Shown here: positions 1-10,005 of the stretch, in pieces
How the letters are laid out: the number at the start of each line of letters is the position of its first letter
How positions within the stretch are numbered: position 1 is the stretch's first letter
DNA from: Auanema rhodensis
Taxonomy: Eukaryota > Nematoda > Chromadorea > Rhabditida > Rhabditidae
Assembly (NCBI GenBank): GCA_964057225.1
Contig: OZ059899.1
Coordinates: 4,216,001-4,280,000, forward strand
Direction of reading: 5' to 3'
Length of the DNA stretch: 64,000 nt
Notes under the pieces: generated by a model
The model's database searches: none
What the model saw: the letters and a program-made list of their open reading frames with translations, nothing else
What the model was told of the DNA's origin: nothing
Made by a program: the position numbers and the translations under genes

Positions 1-104
1 GAATATTAATCTCCTAATCTAATTTTTGTTTCAATCATTTTGTAAATCTCTTGAAAAAAATATAGAAAAGTAAAGAACTTGAAGAATAAAACCAAAACTA
101 CTGT

Positions 105-176
105 TGGTGATATGGGGAATCGAACCCCAGACTTCTCGCATGCAAAGCGAGCGCTCTACCCCTGAGCTATATCCCC
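105..176 (-). tRNA. tRNA-Ala(UGC), G3·A70 variant
   Basis: U70 is replaced by A, giving a G3·A70 mismatch at the alanine identity pair; the rest matches the consensus. Flank T. Confidence 0.75.
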
Positions 177-351
177 ACATTCGACAGAATATATGACTGT
201 GAGTTTGTTCAAACTTGAAGAACCTCTTGATCAAAAATTTTAGTTGTGAATATTAATCTCCTAATCTAATTTTTGTTTCAATCATTTTGTAAATCTCTTG
301 AAAAAAATATAGAAAAGTAAAGAACTTGAAGAATAAAACCAAAACTACTGT

Positions 352-423
352 TGGAGATATGGGGAATCGAACCCCAGACTTCTCGCATGCAAAGCGAGCG
401 CTCTACCCCTGAGCTATATCCCC
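352..423 (-). tRNA. tRNA-Ala(UGC)
   Basis: Consensus body, flank A. Confidence 0.95.
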
Positions 424-599
424 ACATTCGACAAAGTCAATGACTGTGAGTTTGTTCAAACTTGAAGAACTTCTTGATCAGAAATTTTAGTTGTGAATAT
501 TAATTACCTAATCTAATTTTTCTTTCAATCATTTTGTAAATCTCCTGAAAAAAAATATATAAAAGTAAAGAACTTGAAGAATAAAACCAAAACTACTGT

Positions 600-671
600 T
601 GGAGATATGGGGAATCGAACCCCAGACTTCTCGCATGCAAAGCGAGCGCTCTACCCCTGAGCTATATCCCC
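600..671 (-). tRNA. tRNA-Ala(UGC)
   Basis: Consensus body, flank A. Confidence 0.95.
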
Positions 672-847
672 ACATTCGACAAAGTCAATGACTGTGAGTT
701 TGTTCAAACTAGAAGAACCTCTTGATCAGAAATTTTAGTTGTGAATATTAATTTCCTAATCTAATTTTTCTTTCAGTCATTTTGTAAATCTCCTGAAAAA
801 AAATATATAAAAGTAAAGAACTTGAAGAATAAAACCAAAACTACTGT

Positions 848-919
848 TTGAGATATGGGGAATCGAACCCCAGACCTCTCGCATGCAAAGCGAGCGCTCT
901 ACCCCTGAGCTATATCCCC
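848..919 (-). tRNA. tRNA-Ala(UGC), G1·A72 variant
   Basis: C72 to A breaks the first acceptor pair, and the variable loop has one substitution (A45 to G). Flank T. Confidence 0.75.
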
Positions 920-1043
920 ACATTCGACAGAATATATGACTGTGAGTTTGTTCAAACTTGAAGAACCTCTTGATCAGAAATTTTAGTTGTGAATATTAAT
1001 TTCCTAATCTAATTTTTCTTTCAATCATTTTGTAAATCTCCTG

Positions 1044-1088
1044 AAAAAAAATATATAAAAGTAAAGAACTTGAAGAATAAAACCAAAA
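1044..1088 (-). terminator. Pol III T-run terminators (representative copy)
   Basis: On the minus strand, 7 nt past the tRNA 3' end, there is a T4 run (1085-1088), a second T4 (1079-1082) and then a T8 run (1044-1051). Runs of four or more T terminate Pol III. The same arrangement recurs in nearly all units. Confidence 0.8.
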
Positions 1089-1106
1089 CTACTGTTGGAG
1101 ATATGG

Positions 1107-1117
1107 GGAATCGAACC
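1107..1117 (-). promoter_or_regulatory. Pol III B box (representative copy)
   Basis: The minus strand reads GGTTCGATTCC, an exact match to the B-box consensus GGTTCGANTCC that TFIIIC binds. Class 52U copies change its first G to T. Confidence 0.9.
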
Positions 1118-1148
1118 CCAGACTTCTCGCATGCAAAGCGAGCGCTCT

Positions 1149-1160
1149 ACCCCTGAGCTA
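1149..1160 (-). promoter_or_regulatory. Pol III A box (representative copy)
   Basis: tRNA nucleotides 8-19 read TAGCTCAGGGGT on the minus strand, fitting the A-box consensus TRGCNNAGYNGG closely. Present in nearly all copies. Confidence 0.85.
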
Positions 1161-1342
1161 TATCCCCACATTCGACAGAATATATGACTGTGAGTTTGTT
1201 CAAACTTGAAGAACCTCTTGATCAAAAATTTTAGTTGTGAATATTAATCTCGTAATCTAATTTTTGTTTCAATCATTTTGTAAATCTCTCGAAAAAAATA
1301 TAGAAAAGTAAAGAACTTGAAGAATAAAACCAAAACTACTGT

Positions 1343-1414
1343 TGGAGATATGGGGAATCGAACCCCAGACTTCTCGCATGCAAAGCGAGCGCTCTACCCC
1401 TGAGCTATATCCCC
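1343..1414 (-). tRNA. tRNA-Ala(UGC)
   Basis: Consensus body, flank T. Confidence 0.95.
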
Positions 1415-1590
1415 ACATTCGACAGAATATATGACTGTGAGTTTGTTCAAACTTGAAGAACCTCTTGATCAAAAATTTTAGTTGTGAATATTAATCTCCT
1501 AATCTAATTTTTGTTTCAATCATTTTGTAAATCTCCTGAAAAAAAATATAGAAAAGTAAAGAACTTGAAGAATAAAACCAAAACTACTGT

Positions 1591-1662
1591 TGGAGATATG
1601 GGGAATCGAACCCCAGACTTCTCGCATGCAAAGCGAGCGCTCTACCCCTGAGCTATATCCGC
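1591..1662 (-). tRNA. tRNA-Ala(UGC), class 2C
   Basis: C2·C71 mismatch in the acceptor stem; flank G. Confidence 0.75.
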
Positions 1663-1838
1663 ACATTCGACAGAGTTAATGACTGTGAGTTTGTTCAAAC
1701 TTGAAGAACCTCTTGATCAAAAATTTTAGTTGTGAATATTAATTTCCTAATCTAATTTTTTTTTCAATCATTTTGTAAATCTCCTGAAAAAAAATATAGA
1801 AAAGTAAAGAACTTGAAGAATAAAACCAAAACTACTGT

Positions 1839-1910
1839 TGGAGATATGGGGAATCGAACCCCAGACTTCTCGCATGCAAAGCGAGCGCTCTACCCCTGAG
1901 CTATATCCCC
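1839..1910 (-). tRNA. tRNA-Ala(UGC)
   Basis: Consensus body, flank T. Confidence 0.95.
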
Positions 1911-2085
1911 ACATTCGACAGAATATATGACTGTGAGTTTGTTCAAACTTGAAGAACCTCTTGATCAAAAATTTTAGTTGTGAATATTAATCTCCTAATC
2001 TAATTTTTGTTTCAATCATTTTGTAAATCTCTCGAAAAAAATATAGAAAAGTAAAGAACTTGAAGAATAAAACCAAAACTACTGT

Positions 2086-2157
2086 TGGAGATATGGGGAA
2101 TCGAACCCCAGACTTCTCGCATGCAAAGCGAGCGCTCTACCCCTGAGCTATATCCCC
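2086..2157 (-). tRNA. tRNA-Ala(UGC)
   Basis: Consensus body, flank A. Confidence 0.95.
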
Positions 2158-2332
2158 ACATTCGACAAAGTCAATGACTGTGAGTTTGTTCAAACTTGAA
2201 GAACCTCTTGATCAGAAATTTTAGTTGTGATTATTAATTTCCTAATCTAATTTTTCTTTCAATCATTTTGTGAATCTCCTGAAAAAAAAATATAAAAGTA
2301 AAGAACTTGAAGAATAAAACCAAAACTACTGT

Positions 2333-2404
2333 TGGAGATATGGGGAATCGAACCCCAGACTTCTCGCATGCAAAGCGAGCGCTCTACCCCTGAGCTATAT
2401 CCCC
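2333..2404 (-). tRNA. tRNA-Ala(UGC)
   Basis: Consensus body, flank T. Confidence 0.95.
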
Positions 2405-2580
2405 ACATTCGACAGAATATATGACTGTGAGTTTGTTCAAACTTGAAGAACCTCTTGATCAGAAATTTTAGTTGTGAATATTAATTTCCTAATCTAATTT
2501 TTCTTTCAATCATTTTGTAAATCTCCTGAAAAAAAATATATAAAAGTAAAGAACTTGAAGAATAAAACCAAAACTACTGT

Positions 2581-2652
2581 TGGAGATATGGGGAATCGAA
2601 CCCCAGACTTCTCGCATGCAAAGCGAGCGCTCTACCCCTGAGCTATATCCCC
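2581..2652 (-). tRNA. tRNA-Ala(UGC)
   Basis: Consensus body, flank T. Confidence 0.95.
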
Positions 2653-2828
2653 ACATTCGACAGAATATATGACTGTGAGTTTGTTCAAACTTGAAGAACC
2701 TCTTGATCAAAAATTTTAGTTGTGAATATTAATCTCCTAATCTAATTTTTGTTTCAATCATTTTGTAAATCTCCTGAAAAAAAAAATAGAAAAGTAAAGA
2801 ACTTGAAGAATAAAACCAAAACTACTGT

Positions 2829-2900
2829 TGGAGATATGGGGAATCGAACCCCAGACTTCTCGCATGCAAAGCGAGCGCTCTACCCCTGAGCTATATCCCC
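2829..2900 (-). tRNA. tRNA-Ala(UGC), LTR inserted 18 bp upstream
   Basis: Consensus body. Its flank T is split by the insertion at 2919-3299, so only 18 bp of native upstream sequence remain. Confidence 0.95.
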
Positions 2901-2918
2901 ACATTCGACAGAATATAT

Positions 2919-3299
2919 TGTCACATCTGCAAGCACATGGTAAACATGTGCGCGCTATTCAAATAGCGGGAGCCTGAACAAGCCCCGCCTACAACATGGG
3001 ACACACATGGCACTCTTGCTTCTGGCCTAACCCAGATAGGTTGTCTTATAGTCATGTGAGTCTCATCTCTATATCATCTATATATATACTCTATTTAATA
3101 CTTTATTATATCTCTTTATATTCTTTCTTAATGTAATTCATATATTGTATTTTCTTGTTATCTGATAATGAATCCTTTTCTCTTTAAGTATTTGTCTTAA
3201 TAAGGAAATCGGGGCGTTCGGGTCTGCCTACCTAAGGAACAAGGTAGAAGTACATATATCTTCCGACCATGAAAAGACGGGAAGAAACGATATGTAACG
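2919..3299. mobile_element. LTR-like insertion (solo LTR?), 381 bp
   Basis: This segment is unrelated to the array and splits flank T exactly. It is bordered by the 4-bp duplication ATAT (2915-2918 and 3300-3303). It begins TGTCAC and ends GTAACG, which are imperfect inverted ends. It contains an AT-rich TATA-like stretch near 3080 and an AATAA motif near 3200, and no coding frame of note. A solo LTR of a family different from elements 1 and 2 fits best. A short non-autonomous DNA element cannot be excluded. Confidence 0.55.
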
Positions 3300-3461
3300 A
3301 TATGACTGTGAGTTTGTTCAAACTTGAAGAACCTCTTGATCAAAAATTTTAGTTGTGAATATTAATCTCCTAATCTAATTTTTGTTTCAATCATTTTGTA
3401 AATCTCCTGAAAAAAAATATAGAAAAGTTAAGAACTCGAAGAATAAAACCAAAACTACTGT

Positions 3462-3533
3462 TGAAGATATGGGGAATTGAACCCCAGACTTCTCGCATGC
3501 AAAGCGAGCGCTCTACCCCTGAGCTATATCCCC
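3462..3533 (-). tRNA. tRNA-Ala(UGC), B-box variant
   Basis: G2:U71 wobble, and the T loop reads TTCAATT (G57 to A). Flank G. Confidence 0.8.
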
Positions 3534-3709
3534 ACATTCGACAGAGTTAATGACTGTGAGTTTGTTCAAACTTGAAGAACCTCTTGATCAAAAATTTTAG
3601 TTGTGAATATTAATTTCCTAATCTAATTTTTCTTCCAATCATTTTGTAAATTTCCTGAAAAAAAATATAGAAAAGTAAAGAACTTGAAGAATAAAACCAA
3701 AACTACTGT

Positions 3710-3781
3710 TGGAGATATGAGGAATCGAACCCCAGACTTCTCGCATGCAAAGCGAGCGCTCTACCCCTGAGCTATATCCCC
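3710..3781 (-). tRNA. tRNA-Ala(UGC), class 63U
   Basis: G51:U63 wobble only; flank T. Confidence 0.9.
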
Positions 3782-3958
3782 ACATTTGACAGAATATATG
3801 ACTGTGAGTTTGTTCAAACTTGAAGAACCTCTTGATCAAAAATTTTAGTTGTGAATATTAATCTCCTAATCTAATTTTTGTTTCAATCATTTTGTAAATC
3901 TCTTAAAAAAAATATATAGAAAAGTAAAGAACTTGAAGAATGAAACCAAAACTACTGT

Positions 3959-4030
3959 TGGAGATATGGGGAATCGAACCCCAGACTTCTCGCATGCAAA
4001 GCGAGCGCTCTACCCCTGAGCTATATCCCC
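3959..4030 (-). tRNA. tRNA-Ala(UGC)
   Basis: Consensus body, flank T. Confidence 0.95.
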
Positions 4031-4206
4031 ACATTTGACAGAATATATGACTGTGAGTTTGTTCAAACTTGAAGAACCTCTTGATCAAAAATTTTAGTTG
4101 TGAATATTAATTTCCTAATCTAATTTTTCTTTCAATCATTTTGTAAATCTCCTGAAAAAAAATATAGAAAAGTAAAGAACTTGAAGAATAAAACCAAAAC
4201 TACTGT

Positions 4207-4278
4207 TGGAGATATGAGGAATCGAACCCCAGACTTCTCGCATGCAAAGCGAGCGCTCGACCCCTGAGCTATATCCCC
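4207..4278 (-). tRNA. tRNA-Ala(UGC), class 21C
   Basis: C21 and G51:U63; flank T. Confidence 0.85.
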
Positions 4279-4454
4279 ACATTTGACAGAATATATGACT
4301 GTGAGTTTGTTCAAACTTGAAAAACCTCTTGATCAAAAATTTTAGTTGTGAATATTAATTTCCTAATCTAATTTTTGTTTCAATCATTTTGTAAATCTCT
4401 TGAAAAAAAATATAGAAAAGTTAAGAACTCGAAGAATAAAACCAAAACTACTGT

Positions 4455-4526
4455 TGGAGATATGGGGAATCGAACCCCAGACTTCTCGCATGCAAAGCGA
4501 GCGCTCTACCCCTGAGCTATATCCCC
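4455..4526 (-). tRNA. tRNA-Ala(UGC)
   Basis: Consensus body, flank T. A solo LTR lies 92 bp upstream. Confidence 0.95.
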
Positions 4527-4618
4527 ACATTCGACAGAATATATGACTGTGAGTTTGTTCAAACTTGAAGAACCGCTTGATCAAAAATTTTAGTTGTGAA
4601 TATTAATTTCCTAATCTA

Positions 4619-4955
4619 CGTTCCGTTATGCTCTCACGTCGATCCTATAGACCAATAAAGCCTACAAGATGAGTGTGATAGTATTCCAGATGAAGCGGTA
4701 GTTAAAGAGCATAGTGGATAAACATAAGACTCGAGAAAGAAAGGTTTATTATGTCTACATGATTACAATAAGTTATATAAGTCTACATAAAGATATAAAG
4801 TGAAAGAGACCTAAGAAAGGAAGACCAACCATCCATAGTCATTCCATAAGGCAAAGCTGAAGTCTGTGTTCCATATGAAGGGCGTGTCGTCCTCTCTCAG
4901 CCTCATGTCGTCTGATTCTAACCCGCCTGCTACGTATTGATTTCCGAATGGAACG
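4619..4955 (-). mobile_element. Solo LTR, element-2 type, 337 bp
   Basis: Begins CGTTCC and ends GGAACG, with the same length and nearly the same sequence as the element 2 LTRs. Several substitutions separate it from them, for example near 4684 and 4693. It is flanked by the 4-bp duplication TCTA (4615-4618, 4956-4959). Solo LTRs arise by recombination between the two LTRs of a full element, removing the internal part. Strand is assigned by analogy with elements 1 and 2, whose coding strand is minus for this LTR orientation. Confidence 0.9.
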
Positions 4956-5154
4956 TCTAATTTTTCTTTCAATCATTTTGTAAATTTCCTGAAAAAAAAA
5001 GTGAGTTTGTTCAAACTTGAAGAACCTCTTGATCAAAAATTTTAGTTGTGAATATTAATCTCCTAATCTAATTTTTGTTTCAATCATTTTGTAAATCTCC
5101 TGAAAAAAAATATAGAAAAGTAAAGAACTTGAAGAATAAAACCAAAACTACTGT
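4956..5154 (-). repeat. Array unit that lost its tRNA gene
   Basis: After the solo LTR the spacer runs normally to the A-run ending at 5000. It then jumps directly to the far spacer starting GTGAGTTTG at 5001. Spacing from 4455 to 5155 implies a deletion of about 137 bp that took the whole tRNA. Confidence 0.85.
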
Positions 5155-5226
5155 TGGAGATATGGGGAATCGAACCCCAGACTTCTCGCATGCGAAGCGA
5201 GCGCTCTACCCCTGAGCTATATCCCC
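5155..5226 (-). tRNA. tRNA-Ala(CGC)
   Basis: Identical to the consensus except that the anticodon loop reads TTCGCAT, so anticodon UGC has become CGC, which reads GCG only. G3:U70 is kept, so it should still be charged with alanine. Flank T. It is the only anticodon change I found in the array. Confidence 0.9.
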
Positions 5227-5402
5227 ACATTTGACAGAATATATGACTGTGAGTTTGTTCAAACTTGAAAAACCTCTTGATCAAAAATTTTAGTTGTGAA
5301 TATTAATTTCCTAATCTAAGTTTTCTTTCAATCATTTTGTAAATTTCCTGAAAAAAAATTTATAAAAGTAAAGAACTTGAAGAATAAAACCAAAACTACT
5401 GT

Positions 5403-5474
5403 TGGAGATATGGGGAATCGAACCCCAGACTTCTCGCATGCAAAGCGAGCGCTCTACCCCTGAGCTATATCCCC
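5403..5474 (-). tRNA. tRNA-Ala(UGC)
   Basis: Consensus body, flank T. Confidence 0.95.
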
Positions 5475-5650
5475 ACATTCGACAGAATATATGACTGTGA
5501 GTTTGTTCAAACTTGAAGAACCTCTTGATCAAAAATTTTAGTTGTGAATATTAATTTCCTAATCTAATTTTTCTTTCAATCATTTTGTAAATTTCCTGAA
5601 AAAAAATTTATAAAAGTAAAGAACTTGAAGAATAAAAGCAAAACTACTGT

Positions 5651-5722
5651 TGGAGATATGGGGAATCGAACCCCAGACTTCTCGCATGCAAAGCGAGCGC
5701 TCTACCCCTGAGCTATATCCCC
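5651..5722 (-). tRNA. tRNA-Ala(UGC)
   Basis: Consensus body, flank T. Confidence 0.95.
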
Positions 5723-5898
5723 ACATTTGACAGAATATATGACTGTGAGTTTGTTCAAACTTGAAAAACCTCTTGATCAAAAATTTTAGTTGTGAATATT
5801 AATTTTCTAATCTAATTTTTGTTTCAATCATTTTGTAAATCTCCTGAAAAAAAATATAGAAAAGTAAAGAACTTGAAGAATAAAACCAAAACTACTGT

Positions 5899-5970
5899 TG
5901 GAGATATGGGGAATCGAACCCCAGACTTCTCGCATGCAAAGCGAGCGCTCTACCCCTGAGCTATATCCCC
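5899..5970 (-). tRNA. tRNA-Ala(UGC)
   Basis: Consensus body, flank T. Confidence 0.95.
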
Positions 5971-6146
5971 ACATTCGACAGAATATATGACTGTGAGTTT
6001 GTTCAAACTTGAAGAACCTCTTGATCAAAAATTTTAGTTGTGAATATTAATTTCCTAATCTAATTTTTCTTTCAATCATTTTGTAAATTTCCTGAAAAAA
6101 AATTTATAAAAGTAAAGAACTTGAAGAATAAAACCAAAACTACTGT

Positions 6147-6218
6147 TGGAGATATGGGGAATCGAACCCCAGACTTCTCGCATGCAAAGCGAGCGCTCTA
6201 CCCCTGAGCTATATCCCC
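6147..6218 (-). tRNA. tRNA-Ala(UGC)
   Basis: Consensus body, flank T. Confidence 0.95.
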
Positions 6219-6394
6219 ACATTTGACAGAATATATGACTGTGAGTTTGTTCAAACTTGAAAAACCTCTTGATCAAAAATTTTAGTTGTGAATATTAATT
6301 TTCTAATCTAATTTTTCTTTCAATCATTTTGTAAATCTCCTGAAAAAAAATATAGAAAAGTAAAGAACTTGAAGAATAAAACCAAAACTACTGT

Positions 6395-6466
6395 TGGAGA
6401 TATGGGGAATCGAACCCCAGACTTCTCGCATGCAAAGCGAGCGCTCTACCCCTGAGCTATATCCCC
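6395..6466 (-). tRNA. tRNA-Ala(UGC)
   Basis: Consensus body, flank T. Confidence 0.95.
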
Positions 6467-6642
6467 ACATTTGACAGAATATATGACTGTGAGTTTGTTC
6501 AAACTTGAAAAACCTCTTGATCAAAAATTTTAGTTGTGAATATTAATTTCCTAATCTAAGTTTTCTTTCAATCATTTTGTAAATTTCCTGGAAAAAAATT
6601 TATAAAAGTAAAGAACTTGAAGAATAAAACCAAAACTACTGT

Positions 6643-6714
6643 TGGAGATATGGGGAATCGAACCCCAGACTTCTCGCATGCAAAGCGAGCGCTCTACCCC
6701 TGAGCTATATCCCC
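6643..6714 (-). tRNA. tRNA-Ala(UGC)
   Basis: Consensus body, flank T. Confidence 0.95.
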
Positions 6715-6890
6715 ACATTCGACAGAATATATGACTGTGAGTTTGTTCAAACTTGAAGAACCTCTTGATCAAAAATTTTAGTTGTGAATATTAATTTCCT
6801 AATCTAATTTTTCTTTCAATCATTTTGTAAATTTCCTGAAAAAAAATTTATAAAAGTAAAGAACTTGAAGAATAAAACCAAAACTACTGT

Positions 6891-6962
6891 TGGAGATATG
6901 GGGAATCGAACCCCAGACTTCTCGCATGCAAAGCGAGCGCTCTACCCCTGAGCTATATCCCC
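6891..6962 (-). tRNA. tRNA-Ala(UGC)
   Basis: Consensus body, flank T. Confidence 0.95.
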
Positions 6963-7138
6963 ACATTTGACAGAATATATGACTGTGAGTTTGTTCAAAC
7001 TTGAAAAACCTCTTGATCAAAAATTTTAGTTGTGAATATTAATTTTCTAATCTAATTTTTCTTTCAATCATTTTGTAAATCTCATGAAAAAAAATATAGA
7101 AAAGTAACGAACTTGAAGAATAAAACCAAAACTACTGT

Positions 7139-7210
7139 TGGAGATATGGGGAATCGAACCCCAGACTTCTCGCATGCAAAGCGAGCGCTCTACCCCTGAG
7201 CTATATCCCC
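7139..7210 (-). tRNA. tRNA-Ala(UGC)
   Basis: Consensus body, flank T. Confidence 0.95.
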
Positions 7211-7386
7211 ACATTCGACAGAATATATGACTGTGAGTTTGTTCAAACTTGAAGAACCTCTTGATCAGAAATTTTAGTTGTGAATATTAATTACCTAATC
7301 TAATTTTTGTTTCAATCATTTTGTAAATTTCCTGAAAAAAAATATATAAAAGTAAAGAACTTGAAGAATAAAACCAAAACTACTGT

Positions 7387-7458
7387 TGGAGATATGGGGA
7401 ATCGAACCCCAGACTTCTCGCATGCAAAGCGAGCGCTCTACCCCTGAGCTATATCCCC
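7387..7458 (-). tRNA. tRNA-Ala(UGC)
   Basis: Consensus body, flank A. Confidence 0.95.
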
Positions 7459-7634
7459 ACATTCGACAAAGTCAATGACTGTGAGTTTGTTCAAACTTGA
7501 AGAACCTCTTGATCAAAAATTTTAGTTGTGAATATTAATTTCCTAATCTAATTTTTCTTTCAATCATTTTGTAAATTTCCTGAAAAAAAATTTATAAAAG
7601 TAAAGAACTTGAAGAATAAAACCAAAACTACTGT

Positions 7635-7706
7635 TGGAGATATGGGGAATCGAACCCCAGACTTCTCGCATGCAAAGCGAGCGCTCTACCCCTGAGCTAT
7701 ATCCCC
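7635..7706 (-). tRNA. tRNA-Ala(UGC)
   Basis: Consensus body, flank T. Confidence 0.95.
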
Positions 7707-7882
7707 ACATTCGACAGAATATATGACTGTGAGTTTGTTCAAACTTGAAGAACCTCTTGATCAAAAATTTTAGTTGTGAATATTAATCTCCTAATCTAAT
7801 TTTTGTTTCAATCATTTTGTAAATCTCCTGAAAAAAAATATAGAAAAGTAAAGAACTTGAAGAATAAAACCAAAACTACTGT

Positions 7883-7954
7883 TGGAGATATGGGGAATCG
7901 AACCCCAGACTTCTCGCATGCAAAGCGAGCGCTCTACCCCTGAGCTATATCCCC
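7883..7954 (-). tRNA. tRNA-Ala(UGC)
   Basis: Consensus body, flank T. Confidence 0.95.
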
Positions 7955-8130
7955 ACATTTGACAGAATATATGACTGTGAGTTTGTTCAAACTTGAAGAA
8001 CCTCTTGATCAAAAATTTTAGTTGTGAATATTAATTTCCTAATCTAATTTTTCTTTCAATCATTTTGTAAATTTCCTGAAAAAAAATTTATAAAAGTAAA
8101 GAACTTGAAGAATAAAACCAAAACTACTGT

Positions 8131-8202
8131 TGGAGATATGGGGAATCGAACCCCAGACTTCTCGCATGCAAAGCGAGCGCTCTACCCCTGAGCTATATAT
8201 CC
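8131..8202 (-). tRNA. tRNA-Ala-like(UGC), A3 U4 variant
   Basis: G3G4 is replaced by AU. A3 now pairs with U70, losing the alanine identity wobble, and U4·C69 is a mismatch. Possible pseudogene. Flank T. Confidence 0.7.
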
Positions 8203-8378
8203 ACATTTGACAGAATATATGACTGTGAGTTTGTTCAAACTTGAAAAACCTCTTGATCAAAAATTTTAGTTGTGAATATTAATTTCCTAATCTAATTTTT
8301 GTTTCAATCATTTTGTAAATCTCTTGAAAAAAAATATAGAAAAGTTAAGAACTCGAAGAATAAAACCAAAACTACTGT

Positions 8379-8450
8379 TGGAGATATGGGGAATCGAACC
8401 CCAGACTTCTCGCATGCAAAGCTAGCGCTCTACCCCTGAGCTATATCCCC
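8379..8450 (-). tRNA. tRNA-Ala(UGC), class 29A
   Basis: A29·G41 mismatch; flank T. The only 29A copy in block 1. Confidence 0.75.
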
Positions 8451-8626
8451 ACATTTGACAGAATATATGACTGTGAGTTTGTTCAAACTTGAAGAACCTC
8501 TTGATCAAAAATTTTAGTTGTGAATATTAATTTCCTAATCTAATTTTTCTTTCAATCATTTTGTAAATTTCCTGAAAAAAAATTTATAAAAGTAAAGAAC
8601 TTGAAGAATAAAACCAAAACTACTGT

Positions 8627-8698
8627 TGGAGATATGGGGAATCGAACCCCAGACTTCTCGCATGCAAAGCGAGCGCTCTACCCCTGAGCTATATCCCC
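8627..8698 (-). tRNA. tRNA-Ala(UGC)
   Basis: Consensus body, flank T. Confidence 0.95.
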
Positions 8699-8874
8699 AC
8701 ATTTGACAGAATATATGACTGTGAGTTTGTTCAAACTTGAAAAACCTCTTGATCAAAAATTTTAGTTGTGAATATTAATTTCCTAATGTAATTTTTGTTT
8801 CAATCATTTTGTAAATCTCTTGAAAAAAAATATAGAAAAGTTAAGAACTCGAAGAATAAAACCAAAACTACTGT

Positions 8875-8946
8875 TGGAGATATGGGGAATCGAACCCCAG
8901 ACTTCTCGCATGCAAAGCGAGCGCTCCACCCCTGAGCTATATCCCC
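8875..8946 (-). tRNA. tRNA-Ala(UGC), G21 variant
   Basis: A21 to G in the D loop; flank T. Confidence 0.85.
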
Positions 8947-9122
8947 ACATTCGACAGAATATATGACTGTGAGTTTGTTCAAACTTGAAGAACCTCTTGA
9001 TCAGAAATTTTAGTTGTGAATATTAATTACCTAATCTAATTTTTGTTTCAATCATTTTGTAAATCTCCTGAAAAAAAATATATAAAAGTAACGAACTTGA
9101 AGAATAAAACCAAAACTACTGT

Positions 9123-9193
9123 TGGGATATGGGGAATCGAACCCCAGACTTCTCGCATGCAAAGCGAGCGCTCTACCCCTGAGCTATATCCCC
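9123..9193 (-). tRNA. tRNA-Ala(UGC), 1-nt deletion
   Basis: 71 nt: U70 is deleted, shortening the 3' acceptor strand and removing the G3:U70 pair. Likely pseudogene. Flank A. Confidence 0.65.
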
Positions 9194-9369
9194 ACATTCG
9201 ACAAAGTCAATGACTGTGAGTTTGTTCAAACTTGAAGAACCTCTTGATCAAAAATTTTAGTTGTGAATATTAATTTCCTAATCTAATTTTTCTTTCAATC
9301 ATTTTGTAAATTTCCTGAAAAAAATTTTATAAAAGTAAAGAACTTGAAGAATAAAACCAAAACTACTGT

Positions 9370-9441
9370 TGGAGATATGGGGAATCGAACCCCAGACTTC
9401 TCGCATGCAAAGCGAGCGCTCTACCCCTGAGCTATATCCCC
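9370..9441 (-). tRNA. tRNA-Ala(UGC)
   Basis: Consensus body, flank T. Confidence 0.95.
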
Positions 9442-9617
9442 ACATTCGACAGAATATATGACTGTGAGTTTGTTCAAACTTGAAGAACCTCTTGATCAAA
9501 AATTTTAGTTGTGAATATTAATCTCCTAATCTAATTTTTGTTTCAATCATTTTGTAAATCTCCTGAAAAAAAATATAGAAAAGTAAAGAACTTGAAGAAT
9601 AAAACCAAAACTACTGT

Positions 9618-9689
9618 TGGAGATATGGGGAATCGAACCCCAGACTTCTCGCATGCAAAGCGAGCGCTCTACCCCTGAGCCATATCCCC
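9618..9689 (-). tRNA. tRNA-Ala(UGC), G9 variant
   Basis: A9 to G, inside the A box; stems are intact. Flank T. Confidence 0.9.
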
Positions 9690-9865
9690 ACATTTGACAG
9701 AATATATGACTGTGAGTTTGTTCAAACTTGAAGAACCTCTTGATCAAAAATTTTAGTTGTGAATATTAATTTCCTAATCTAATTTTTCTCACAATCATTT
9801 TGTAAATCTCCTGAAAAAAAATATAGAAAAGTAAAGAACTTGAAGAATAAAACCAAAACTACTGT

Positions 9866-9937
9866 TGGAGATATGAGGAATCGAACCCCAGACTTCTCGC
9901 ATGCAAAGCGAGCGCTCGACCCCTGAGCTATATCCCC
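9866..9937 (-). tRNA. tRNA-Ala(UGC), class 21C
   Basis: C21 and G51:U63; flank T. Element 1 begins 68 bp upstream of this gene. Confidence 0.85.
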
Positions 9938-10005
9938 ACATTTGACAGAATATATGACTGTGAGTTTGTTCAAACTTGAAGAACCTCTTGATCAAAAATT
10001 TTAGT

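Larger units (their letters stand above)
1096..1167 (-). tRNA. tRNA-Ala(UGC), reference consensus copy
   Basis: Decodes GCN alanine codons (anticodon UGC). The 72-nt body folds as a standard cloverleaf. The acceptor stem is GGGGATA/TATCTCC with the G3:U70 wobble that marks tRNA-Ala in all domains. The D stem is GCTC/GAGC, the anticodon stem CTCGC/GCGAG with loop TTTGCAT, and the T arm TGGGG-TTCGATT-CCCCA. Discriminator is A73. CCA is not encoded, as expected for a eukaryotic nuclear gene. U8, A14, G18-G19, A21, U33, C48 and T54-U55-C56 are all present. No intron. This is the majority sequence of the array. Flank T. Confidence 0.97.
1..10005 (-). repeat. tRNA-Ala tandem array, block 1 (37 tRNA loci)
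   Basis: Head-to-tail units of about 248 bp, each with one minus-strand tRNA-Ala gene. Two insertions (2919-3299, 4619-4955) and one tRNA-less unit interrupt it. Terms used in the tRNA entries: 'consensus' is the majority 72-nt body with G3:U70 and anticodon UGC. Class 29A has A29·G41 in the anticodon stem. Class 52U has U52·C62 in the T stem and B box. Class 2A or 2C has A2·C71 or C2·C71. Class 3A has A3:U70. Class 63U has a G51:U63 wobble. Class 21C has C21 plus G51:U63. Flank T is gaatatatgac just beyond the tRNA 5' end, read on the plus strand. Flank A is aaagtcaatgac, flank G is gagttaatgac and flank D is aaagttaataac at the same place. Numbering is standard tRNA numbering. Confidence 0.97.
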
